From NCBI GenBank assembly GCA_013214985.1, contig JABSRY010000147.1:1-6426 (forward strand): 6,426 nt of DNA, in the 5' to 3' direction. Below, piece by piece: positions 1 through 5,786 of this stretch; positions within the stretch are counted from its first letter, which is position 1; every line of letters begins with the position of its first letter. The notes beneath the pieces were generated by a model. That model was given only the letters and a program-made list of their open reading frames with translations, had not been told where the DNA came from and searched no databases. Position numbers and translations under genes: made by a program. Source of the DNA: Hyphomicrobiales bacterium. Lineage in GTDB: Bacteria > Pseudomonadota > Alphaproteobacteria > Rhizobiales > OSC116.

Positions 1-351
1 GTTAGTTAGAATTTGCAAATAATTACTGCTGGCGGGGGTGTCTCCGGCGGTGTGACCGGCGGTAAGGTAAAGCCTAATTAATTTTGAACAAAAGGCTATT
101 AGACTGATGGCCGCTAAATCTAATATAAATATTCGAGGTAAAAATCCAAAGCTTTTTTCAATTAGGCCACCAATAACAGCACCAATTTCTGCTTTATTTA
201 TATCAGTTTCAAATATCACATTGCCCGATTGAATATAAGTCTTAACCGCCATAAAACCAGCATCACTTAGTAACAACCTCAAGTCGGCCATCTTTATAAT
301 TTTTTTACCGCCAACATTTATGCCGCGCAACAAAGCAATATATTGAGCCAT
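1..351 (-). CDS. DUF1697 family protein, partial (C-terminus beyond left edge)
   Basis: The frame is open from ATG 351-349 through base 1, giving 117 visible residues. The N-terminus reads MAQYIALLRGINVGGKK, followed by KMADLRLLL (residues 21-29) and TYIQSGNVIF (38-47). These match the hallmark 'YIALLRGINVGG...M.DLR..L...G....TYIQSGNV.F' of DUF1697 (COG3797), a family of about 180 residues with no established biochemical function. Roughly 60 residues are therefore missing beyond the edge. The start follows the ChaC-like stop by 4 bases and has a GAGG Shine-Dalgarno at 361-364 (9-base spacing), so it is the distal gene of the leftward operon. Residues 97-108 form an odd Thr-Ala-Gly-rich repeat coded by GC-rich DNA (separate entry) in a region that is variable in the family as I recall it. 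Family assignment is firm; function is unknown. Confidence 0.88.
   Translation of the reverse strand, partial: MAQYIALLRGINVGGKKIIKMADLRLLLSDAGFMAVKTYIQSGNVIFETDINKAEIGAVIGGLIEKSFGFLPRIFILDLAAISLIAFCSKLIRLYLTAGHTAGDTPASSNYLQILTN
28..63 (-). repeat. GC-rich 12-base tandem repeat, about 3 units, within the DUF1697 gene
   Basis: Read on the minus strand there are three adjacent 12-base units: ACCGCCGGTCAC (63-52), ACCGCCGGAGAC (51-40) and ACCCCCGCCAGC (39-28). Units 1 and 2 agree at 10 of 12 positions; the third is more degenerate at 7 of 12. They encode TAGH-TAGD-TPAS in frame. The 36 bases hold 28 G/C (78%), against a strongly AT-rich surround. The unit is a multiple of three, so copy-number change would preserve the reading frame. 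The repetition is directly visible; its origin by slippage is inferred. Confidence 0.6.
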
Positions 352-355
352 CTTG

Positions 356-901
356 TTATGCCTCAATCAGTTTTTTAACACGGTCTTCAAGTTCTGCAAG
401 CTCGGGGTCAAAAATGTTCAGCGCGCGTAACGATTGGCAGGTGCTATATAAATAGTCAAACCCCGCACCCGCCTGCCCATTAGAAAAAGCAATAATCTCA
501 GCTTGTTCAGCAAGGCTTAAACCACCTATATATTGCTTATGGTCTTGTATCGCCACATAAACAAGCCCTTGCACAACACCATGCCCCTCAATTTCAATCG
601 CTTGAATCTGTTCCGAATAAACCGAGGTAACCAATTCTCTATCACGCAAATATTCAAGCACCTGAGCGCGCTCGTCATTGGCAATTTTAAATGCCATGCC
701 ATGCGTATTGCCGCCTTTATCAAGCCCCAAAACAAGCCCTGGGTTTTCGGCAGTGCCCCGATAAACAACCGATTTAATGCAAAATTTGCGTTTATAACCA
801 AGGCATTTAGCTGCAGCTTTTTCAACAAAATTAAACCCAGGCCGCCACATAAGCGAGCCATAACCAAACACCCATAACTCATCTATTTCAGCATAATCCA
901 T
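356..901 (-). CDS. ChaC-like gamma-glutamylcyclotransferase
   Basis: The 181-residue protein belongs to the ChaC/GGCT family, cytosolic enzymes that cleave the gamma-glutamyl bond of glutathione to give 5-oxoproline and Cys-Gly. Evidence is the N-terminal LWVFGYGSLMWRPGF (residues 9-23) with the YGSL substrate loop at 14-17, the family segment GLVLGLDKGG (55-64), and YLRDRE (84-89), whose Glu89 matches the catalytic acid. Length fits the short bacterial ChaC group. I chose ATG 901-899 because it lies just before the conserved region and 4 bases after the tyrC stop. An upstream in-frame ATG at 994 would add 31 residues unlike the family and overlap tyrC by 89 bases. The Shine-Dalgarno is weak (AAAGA), so initiation may depend on coupling to tyrC. 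A glutathione turnover role is inferred from the family; the substrate is not proven. Confidence 0.88.
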   Translation of the reverse strand: MDYAEIDELWVFGYGSLMWRPGFNFVEKAAAKCLGYKRKFCIKSVVYRGTAENPGLVLGLDKGGNTHGMAFKIANDERAQVLEYLRDRELVTSVYSEQIQAIEIEGHGVVQGLVYVAIQDHKQYIGGLSLAEQAEIIAFSNGQAGAGFDYLYSTCQSLRALNIFDPELAELEDRVKKLIEA

Positions 902-905
902 GGTT

Positions 906-1859
906 TTAATCTTTAGATTGTTTATCAGTTTCAGAATTTTTAGATAAGTTATCGCGCCCAAAATTGGCTTTAGGGCTTTCTTGCCCTGCGTCAATTAAAG
1001 ATTTTCGAATGTCACGTGTGCGGTCAAAAAACTTATAAAGCTCATCCCCATCACCCCATCTAATCACCCGTTGCAATGCCGCTAAATCTTCATTAAATCG
1101 CCCAAGCATTTCAAGCACGGCTTCTTTATTGTTCAAAAATATATCGCGCCACATGGTCGGGTTAGATGCCGCTAAGCGCGTAAAATCTCTAAAACCACCC
1201 GCCGAATATTTAATCACTTCACTTTGCGTAACTTCTTCAACATCGGCAGCAGTGCCAACAATATTATAAGCAATTAAGTGCGGAATATGCGAGGTAATGG
1301 CAAGCACCTTATCATGGTGTTCGGCATCCATAATTTCTACATTGCTACCACATTCAGTCCAAAAATTTTCAAGCTGCCTAAGTTTTTCGGCATCAACACC
1401 CTCAAGCGGGGTAATCACCGTCCACTTATTATCAAACAAAGTAGCAAACCCCGCATCTGGACCCGAAAATTCCGTGCCAGCAATTGGGTGAGCAGGTATA
1501 AAATGTATCGCGTCCGATATTAAAGGCAATATTTGCTTAATAACCGCGGCTTTTACCGAGCCAACATCCGTTAACGTCGCACCCTGTTTCATATTCTCAA
1601 TAAAACTAGCAGCCACTTCACCGCTAACCCCAACAGGTACGGCCAGAATAACCAAATCAGCCCCGTCAACCGCCTTAGCAGCCGTGTCATAAACATCATC
1701 ACAAAGCTTAATTTCGGTGGCGCGATCTCTCACCGCATCACTGACATCAAACCCTACCAAATGGTCAGTAATTTCACGTTCTTTAATAACCCGCGCAAGC
1801 GAGCTACCCAATAGACCAAGGCCTATAATCGTAATTTTTTTAAATTTTAAATTTGTCAT
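906..1859 (-). CDS. tyrC: Prephenate/arogenate dehydrogenase (TyrC type)
   Basis: This 317-residue enzyme oxidatively decarboxylates prephenate and/or arogenate in tyrosine synthesis, using NAD(P). The N-terminal Rossmann domain starts at once with ITIIGLGLLGSSLA (9-22; GxGxxG at 13-18). DVGSVK (98-103) follows, then the active-site HPIAGTEFSG (124-133), SHIPH (190-194) and the helical-domain motif GGFRDFTRLA (221-230), all typical of the TyrA/TyrC family. No chorismate mutase or ACT domain is fused, which matches the small cyclohexadienyl dehydrogenase type. The last 25 or so residues are polar and Ser/Lys/Asp-rich and look like a disordered tail. The gene sits 6 bases after the aminotransferase stop with only a weak AGAAAA ahead of ATG, which suggests coupled translation. 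Prephenate versus arogenate and NAD versus NADP preference cannot be read safely from sequence. Confidence 0.93.
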   Translation of the reverse strand: MTNLKFKKITIIGLGLLGSSLARVIKEREITDHLVGFDVSDAVRDRATEIKLCDDVYDTAAKAVDGADLVILAVPVGVSGEVAASFIENMKQGATLTDVGSVKAAVIKQILPLISDAIHFIPAHPIAGTEFSGPDAGFATLFDNKWTVITPLEGVDAEKLRQLENFWTECGSNVEIMDAEHHDKVLAITSHIPHLIAYNIVGTAADVEEVTQSEVIKYSAGGFRDFTRLAASNPTMWRDIFLNNKEAVLEMLGRFNEDLAALQRVIRWGDGDELYKFFDRTRDIRKSLIDAGQESPKANFGRDNLSKNSETDKQSKD

Positions 1860-1865
1860 AATTTT

Positions 1866-2966
1866 CTAAGATTTTATAAATTTCTCAAGGAGAGAAAGTA
1901 CCAATTCATTCGCTTCATCAGACCCAATGGTATATCTCAACGCATTAGGAATATTGTAAGCCTCAAGCCTTCTAAGCACAACACCATGAGAGCATAAATA
2001 TCGGTCAGCTTCTTCAGCCGTTTTGTTTGTATCGTCAAAATGAATAAGCATAAAATTAGTATGCGTTGGCGTAATATTAATGCCAAGCCCCGTTAAGCGT
2101 TGCTTAATTATGCCCGCCCATTTTACATTATGCTGAAGCGACATATCAACAAATTTATCAGCAAATATAGCCGCCGAGCCTGCCGCTTGTGCCGCACTAT
2201 TCACATTAAACGGGCCTCGAATACGGTTAAGCACCGAAACAATAGTTTCAGATGCATAAGACCAACCAACCCGCAACGCTGCAAGCCCGTATATTTTAGA
2301 AAATGTCCGTGTCATAATTACATTTTCATTGGCTTCCACCAAATCAATGCCATTATTATAATCATCTTCTAAGCAATATTCGGCATAAGCACTATCCACC
2401 ACCAACACAATGTCAGAGCGCAAACCTTTGTGTAATCTGTTCAGCTCACCTGCATTAATATAGGTGCCCGTTGGGTTACCAGGGTTTGCCAAATAAACCA
2501 CTTTAGTTTTATCGGTAACATTGTCCAAAATAGCGTCTACATCAACCGTATAGTTAATTTCTTTTGCAACAACAGGCACGCCACCATTGGCCAAAATGGC
2601 AATTTTATAAACCAAAAACCCATATTCCGAAATAATCGCCTCATCGCCTTGTTTAATATAGGCAGCAGCAATTAACGTCAGCAATTCGTCAGAGCCGTTA
2701 CTGCAAACAATTTTATTGGCATCAAGGTCATATTTTTTTGCAATCGCAGCCCGCAAATTGCTAGAGCCACTATTGGGGTATAAATGAATATTTTGCGCCA
2801 AATCCGCAATCGCATCGCGGGCTTCTTTCGGTGCGCCATGTGGGGTTTCGTTAGATGCTAAATGGTATATTTTTTCAGCGTCATTTAGCTGTCCACCGCC
2901 GGCTTTATAGGCATGAATGTCCATAATACCCGCATTGGCAACTGGTGCTTTATTGAAATCTGTCAT
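1866..2966 (-). CDS. hisC: HisC-family histidinol-phosphate / aromatic aminotransferase
   Basis: A 366-residue class I/II PLP-dependent aminotransferase. Visible motifs are HLASNETPHG (35-44), HLYPNSGSSNLR (61-72), SNGSDELL (89-96), NPGNPTG (161-167), D191-S-A-Y-A-E-Y, the PLP lysine K224 in TRTFSKIYGLAALRVGW (219-235), and RYTIGS (344-349) with the carboxylate-binding Arg344. Family and length match HisC (imidazole-acetol-phosphate aminotransferase). HisC proteins coded beside tyrC in alphaproteobacteria can also transaminate aromatic substrates, as reported for Zymomonas mobilis. With chorismate mutase upstream and tyrC downstream, I infer that aromatic transamination is at least one of its jobs; a second hisC in a histidine operon elsewhere would strengthen this. 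The start is supported by AGAGG at 2975-2979, 8 bases before ATG. The gene lies 21 bases after the mutase stop. Confidence 0.93.
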   Translation of the reverse strand: MTDFNKAPVANAGIMDIHAYKAGGGQLNDAEKIYHLASNETPHGAPKEARDAIADLAQNIHLYPNSGSSNLRAAIAKKYDLDANKIVCSNGSDELLTLIAAAYIKQGDEAIISEYGFLVYKIAILANGGVPVVAKEINYTVDVDAILDNVTDKTKVVYLANPGNPTGTYINAGELNRLHKGLRSDIVLVVDSAYAEYCLEDDYNNGIDLVEANENVIMTRTFSKIYGLAALRVGWSYASETIVSVLNRIRGPFNVNSAAQAAGSAAIFADKFVDMSLQHNVKWAGIIKQRLTGLGINITPTHTNFMLIHFDDTNKTAEEADRYLCSHGVVLRRLEAYNIPNALRYTIGSDEANELVLSLLEKFIKS

Positions 2967-2974
2967 TAAAAATA

Positions 2975-2979
2975 CCTCT
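2975..2979 (-). promoter_or_regulatory. Ribosome binding site of the hisC-like gene
   Basis: The minus strand reads AGAGG, 8 bases before ATG 2966, inside the 21-base gap after the chorismate mutase stop. It is the clearest Shine-Dalgarno in the leftward operon and fixes the hisC start. Confidence 0.7.
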
Positions 2980-2987
2980 ACTAAATT

Positions 2988-3818
2988 CTAAACTTTACCG
3001 TAAACACCCAAACAGGTAAGTGTAATATCCTGCTTTTTAAAATGTCGTTCAATATCTTGCAATATGTCTGTTGGGGTTACAACAAACTTTTTAATTGTGC
3101 AATATAAAACCTGTTCATATTCCACCTGATACTCTATTTCAAAACCCAACTCACCCATAATTGTTCGGGCAGTCTCAAGGTTAGCTTCAATAGAAAACAT
3201 ACTATAATCATATTTAGTTGGCTTCATCGGCGCATGCCCCAATACAAACATATCGGGCAAATATAGGCCATATTCTTCTGCACTATCCCAAAATGGCAAA
3301 CGGGCAAATATGTGGCATTTCTTAGTTAAATCATCATTTTTTGTTTTGTTAACCTGCTTATCAAACCTAAACAAACTCTCGGCATCTGCGGGCAATAAAG
3401 CCACGTCACTGGTTGGCGTAATAATATGCTCAAGCATTTGCTCCACATCATCACACTCAATCACTTCAATCACTGTGCCATAAAAATATCGCGCCATATC
3501 ACGGTATAGCGGGTCACCTTTTAAAATAAAAACTCTAAACGGGCATTGCAAATGGCTAAAAGTTGCAATCATTTCTCTAAACATGCGCTGCAACGATGCA
3601 ATTGGCAAACACCCTTTATGATTTTCCGAAAACCGTCTAAACATCTCAATTTCACGGTCTGCATGCATGGCATTTACGATGGGGCCAAGCGCTTGTTTTG
3701 CCGATTGAATATTTTCAACAAGTTCAGCACGCTTCATTAACAAATTATGAATTTCAGTATCGATAGCATCAATTTTATCGCGCGCACCAAGCAATGATAT
3801 TTCAGTTTTTTCGGTCAT
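2988..3818 (-). CDS. AroQ-type chorismate mutase with degenerate prephenate-dehydratase-like C-terminal region
   Basis: The 276-residue protein converts chorismate to prephenate. Residues 9-92 form an AroQ helical mutase domain. Against E. coli PheA, R13 aligns with R11, R30 with R28, K41 with K39, and E56 in DREIEMF (54-60) with E52. The remaining 180 or so residues resemble a prephenate dehydratase periplasmic-binding fold: RDMARYFYG (107-114), a SDVALLPAD segment (137-145) where dehydratases have 'GVVPIENS', and HIFARLPFW (169-177) where they carry the TRF motif. A tail ending in LGVYGKV may be ACT-like. The catalytic Thr of TRF appears replaced, so dehydratase activity is unlikely. I recall this architecture elsewhere in alphaproteobacteria. 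ATG 3818 is preferred over an in-frame TTG at 3842; neither has a close Shine-Dalgarno. First gene of the leftward operon. Confidence 0.85.
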   Translation of the reverse strand: MTEKTEISLLGARDKIDAIDTEIHNLLMKRAELVENIQSAKQALGPIVNAMHADREIEMFRRFSENHKGCLPIASLQRMFREMIATFSHLQCPFRVFILKGDPLYRDMARYFYGTVIEVIECDDVEQMLEHIITPTSDVALLPADAESLFRFDKQVNKTKNDDLTKKCHIFARLPFWDSAEEYGLYLPDMFVLGHAPMKPTKYDYSMFSIEANLETARTIMGELGFEIEYQVEYEQVLYCTIKKFVVTPTDILQDIERHFKKQDITLTCLGVYGKV

Positions 3819-3827
3819 AATGGATAA

Positions 3828-3856
3828 TTTATTCTCAAACAATCATAAAATTACAA
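3828..3856 (-). promoter_or_regulatory. Possible promoter for the chorismate mutase operon
   Basis: On the minus strand TTGTAA (3856-3851) and AATAAA (3833-3828) are separated by exactly 17 bases. Each matches the sigma70 consensus at 4 of 6 positions. The implied transcription start would be about 3821, giving a leader of only a few bases before ATG 3818. That would fit the absence of a Shine-Dalgarno. Such matches are easy to find by chance in AT-rich DNA, so this is tentative. A second weak candidate is the TATATA at 3881-3886 (both strands). Confidence 0.22.
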
Positions 3857-3870
3857 GCTTATTGCTTATT
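3857..3870. repeat. Tandem heptamer GCTTATT x2 in the divergent promoter region
   Basis: Two perfect adjacent copies of GCTTATT (AATAAGC on the minus strand) lie about 40-50 bases upstream of the chorismate mutase start, just beyond the tentative -35. The position and the 7-base period are visible in the sequence. Use as a regulator site is only a guess, because two 7-mers in AT-rich DNA can be chance. Confidence 0.35.
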
Positions 3871-3908
3871 TCATCATCTTTATATAACAGCAATGCATTC
3901 ATTACACT

Positions 3909-3925
3909 AAAAAATCTTATTTTTT
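3909..3925. other. Perfect 7-bp A/T hairpin in the intergenic region
   Basis: AAAAAAT (3909-3915), a CTT loop (3916-3918) and ATTTTTT (3919-3925) form a perfect stem on either strand. An outer ATGC (3893-3896) / GCAT (3926-3929) pair could extend it with a 12-base bulge. There is no GC stem, so it does not look like an intrinsic terminator. It could be a bendable A-tract or a separator between the divergent promoters. Confidence 0.3.
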
Positions 3926-3961
3926 GCATAAAAACTTGGAATTTTTCGACCAACATTGTAA

Positions 3962-4007
3962 AGCTATACAGATCCTATTTATTTAAACTCAAAAAACTGT
4001 TGTAGCT
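3962..4007 (+). promoter_or_regulatory. Imperfect 10-bp inverted repeat before metX (candidate leader hairpin or operator)
   Basis: AGCTATACAG (3962-3971) pairs with CTGTTGTAGCT (3997-4007): ten pairs including one G-U, with one bulged T. The loop is 25 bases (3972-3996). The 3' arm ends seven bases before the metX ATG and covers the place where a Shine-Dalgarno should be, and no Shine-Dalgarno is present. If transcription starts upstream of 3962 this forms an RNA hairpin next to the start codon; if TATACA (3965-3970) is the -10, the repeat would be a DNA operator. It does not match SAM-II features I know: there is no GG in the loop to make the pseudoknot and no GCUAAA segment. Confidence 0.35.
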
Positions 4008-4014
4008 CCCAATT

Positions 4015-5148
4015 ATGAACCATGTTTCTGCCATTTTTAACGATGAACAAGCAATCAAGCTCGATTGTGGTAGCGAAATCAAATATCATCTTTCATATGA
4101 TACATATGGCACGTTGAACGCGGATAAAAGCAACGCCATACTAATTTGTCATGCCTTAACAGGCGATCAATATGCCGCATCTACAAACCCTATAACGGGC
4201 AAAGCGGGTTGGTGGTCGTTAATGATTGGGCCAGGCTTAGCGGTCGACACAGATAAATATTTTGTTATATGCGCCAATGTATTAGGCGGCTGCATCGGCT
4301 CAACGGGGCCAACCAGTACAGACCCAAAAACAGGCAAAGCCTATGGGCTAAACTTCCCCATCATCACAATTGCAGATATGGTACGCACCCAAGTGCGCTT
4401 AGTCGATCATTTTAAAATCGATGTGTTATTTTCAGTTATTGGCGGTTCAATGGGCGGCATGTTGGTGCTCGAATGGGCAGCAAATTACAAAGACCGCCTA
4501 TTATCGGCCATTCCAATTGCCACCGCCTCTAAACATTCTTCTCAAAATATCGCATTTTACGAGGTCGGCAGACAAGCCGTTATGGCCGACCCAAATTGGC
4601 ATGGCGGTAATTATCATGCCAACGAAACCGCACCCAAAAAAGGTTTAGCCGTCGCCAGAATGATCGCGCATATAACCTATATGTCCGAAGAAAGCCTACA
4701 AAAAAAGTTTGGCCGCAAGTTACAAGACCGCGAAAGTATTACCTTTGGGTTTGATGCCGACTTTCAAATCGAAAGCTATTTACGCCACCAAGGCATGAGT
4801 TTTGTCGATAGGTTCGACGCTAATAGCTACCTATATGTCAGCCGCGCGATGGACTATTTCGACCTTGCCGAGCAATTTGATGGCCATTTAATGAACGCAT
4901 TCATCGATACCAATATTCGTTTTTGCATCATATCATTCACCACCGATTGGGCATTTCCGCCAGCTGCAAGCAAATTAATAACCCAAGCTTTAAACCGTGT
5001 TGCGGCAAATGTTTCTTATGTCGAAATAGATAGCCCAAGCGGGCATGATGCGTTTTTAATGAATGAACCCGAATTATTTGATGCAGTTGCAGGCTTTTTA
5101 AAAAGCAGTGATGAAAAGCATGAAATCACCCCGAAAGGGCAAAAATAA
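4015..5148 (+). CDS. metX: Homoserine O-acyltransferase MetX
   Basis: This 377-residue alpha/beta-hydrolase-fold enzyme acylates homoserine, the committed step of methionine synthesis; the product is then sulfhydrylated to homocysteine. The MetX signature runs from YDTYGTLNADKSNAILICHA (28-47) through GWWSLMIGPG (65-74), GGCIGSTGP (91-99) and TIADMV (118-123). The nucleophile elbow GGSMGG (143-148) places Ser145, with Asp311 (TTDWAFPP) and His344 (SGHDAFL) completing the triad. Length is normal. The family is usually called acetyltransferase, but some MetX proteins use succinyl-CoA, and I cannot decide the acyl donor. ATG 4015 is the only sensible start: TAG at 4003-4005 closes the frame upstream. 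No Shine-Dalgarno precedes it. It overlaps metW by one base (TAATG), typical of an obligate metXW pair. Confidence 0.95.
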   Translation: MNHVSAIFNDEQAIKLDCGSEIKYHLSYDTYGTLNADKSNAILICHALTGDQYAASTNPITGKAGWWSLMIGPGLAVDTDKYFVICANVLGGCIGSTGPTSTDPKTGKAYGLNFPIITIADMVRTQVRLVDHFKIDVLFSVIGGSMGGMLVLEWAANYKDRLLSAIPIATASKHSSQNIAFYEVGRQAVMADPNWHGGNYHANETAPKKGLAVARMIAHITYMSEESLQKKFGRKLQDRESITFGFDADFQIESYLRHQGMSFVDRFDANSYLYVSRAMDYFDLAEQFDGHLMNAFIDTNIRFCIISFTTDWAFPPAASKLITQALNRVAANVSYVEIDSPSGHDAFLMNEPELFDAVAGFLKSSDEKHEITPKGQK

Positions 5149-5762
5149 TGTCCAAATATCAAACCCGCGCCGACTTACAAATTCTAGTCGAAATGATTAA
5201 ACCCAACAGTCGTGTTTTAGACATTGGTTGCGGCGATGGCGAATTGTTAAAACTTTTAACCCACAATAAAAACATCGATGCCCGCGGCGTCGAGTTAGAT
5301 CAAGCCAATGTAAACCGCTGTGTGGCCGAAGGCCTTTCAGTAATGCAAGGCAATGCCGATACCGATTTAGTAAATTACCCAGATGAAGCATTTGATTATG
5401 TCATCTTAAGTAAAACCATTCAAGCGACCCATCGGCCAGATTTGGTAATAGAGCAAATGCTACGCATCGGCAAGCATGCCATTGTGTCATTTCATAATTT
5501 TGGCCATTGGCGAGTTATAAAATCTCTGGCATTCAAGAGCCAAATGCCAGTCACCAAAAAACTAACCTATAGCTGGTACGAAACACCTAATATCCATTTT
5601 TGCACCATTAAAGACCTCGCAAATTTATGCGAAAGCCTAAATATCGAAGTCACTCAAAAGGTTATTCTAAATCAATTTGGGCAAAAATCCCACGTGTCAA
5701 ACTGGCCAACATTGGTAAATCTATTTGGCGATCAAGCTATCTTTTTACTTAAAAAAAAATAA
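5148..5762 (+). CDS. metW: Methionine biosynthesis protein MetW
   Basis: A 204-residue class I SAM-methyltransferase-fold protein of the MetW family, which accompanies MetX in methionine synthesis. Visible are the SAM loop VLDIGCGDGELL (23-34), the acidic strand GVELD (47-51), the MetW-type stretch CVAEGLSVMQGNADTDL (58-74), SKTIQA (88-93) and SFHNFGHW (114-121). Length is as expected. No methyl acceptor is established, and MetW is generally considered a partner needed for full MetX activity rather than a proven methyltransferase. Translation starts within the metX stop (TAATG), with AAAGGG (5134-5139) 8 bases upstream as the ribosome site, so the two are coupled. The end is unusual in base content: the last three Lys codons form an A9 run just before TAA, one base from the stop of the opposing gene. 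Confidence 0.94.
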   Translation: MSKYQTRADLQILVEMIKPNSRVLDIGCGDGELLKLLTHNKNIDARGVELDQANVNRCVAEGLSVMQGNADTDLVNYPDEAFDYVILSKTIQATHRPDLVIEQMLRIGKHAIVSFHNFGHWRVIKSLAFKSQMPVTKKLTYSWYETPNIHFCTIKDLANLCESLNIEVTQKVILNQFGQKSHVSNWPTLVNLFGDQAIFLLKKK

Positions 5763-5786
5763 ACTAAATATCCCGATCTAAATCGG
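5751..5786 (-). terminator. Possible weak terminator for the leftward methyltransferase gene
   Basis: CCGAT-CTAA-ATCGG (5773-5786) is a perfect 5-bp stem with a 4-base loop, located in the last codons of the leftward gene. On the minus strand it is followed by an AT stretch and then T9 (5759-5751, inside metW), giving a hairpin and U-tract order. The 13-base distance from stem to T9 is longer than usual for an intrinsic terminator, so efficiency is doubtful. On the plus strand no U-tract follows, leaving metW without a visible terminator. Confidence 0.3.

Larger units (their letters stand above)
3819..4014. promoter_or_regulatory. Divergent control region between chorismate mutase and metX
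   Basis: This is the only sizeable gap without a gene (196 bases) and must drive both operons. Bases 3841-4010 hold 45 G/C of 170 (26%), clearly below the flanking genes. It contains a tandem heptamer (3857-3870), an A/T hairpin (3909-3925) and an inverted repeat before metX (3962-4007). I saw no strong sigma70-like pair for metX: TATACA at 3965-3970 could be a -10, but nothing good lies at -35. No SAM-II core (AUUUAA loop followed by GCUAAA..GG) could be assembled. Confidence 0.55.

Noticed and set aside
526..882. Long ORFs in other frames across the ChaC-like gene on both strands
   Set aside because: They are shadows of a gene with clear family motifs and show no recognisable protein features.
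902..994. Upstream ATG extending the ChaC-like protein by 31 residues
   Set aside because: The extension overlaps tyrC, is unlike family N-termini, and an ATG at 901 sits just before the conserved WVFGYGSL region.
3819..3842. TTG start adding 8 residues to chorismate mutase
   Set aside because: ATG at 3818 is a better start codon and already leaves a normal N-terminal lead to the first conserved Arg; no Shine-Dalgarno supports the TTG.
3820..4005. A 61-codon plus-strand ORF filling the divergent region
   Set aside because: It has no Shine-Dalgarno, is 26% G+C like the rest of the gap, encodes a low-complexity Leu/Lys/Ser/Asn peptide with no recognisable motif, and would cover the promoter region of both operons.
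3843..4014. SAM-II riboswitch upstream of metX
   Set aside because: An ATTTAA stretch is present in the loop, but the downstream GCUAAA..GG element and the pseudoknot partner are missing, so I could not assemble the known fold.
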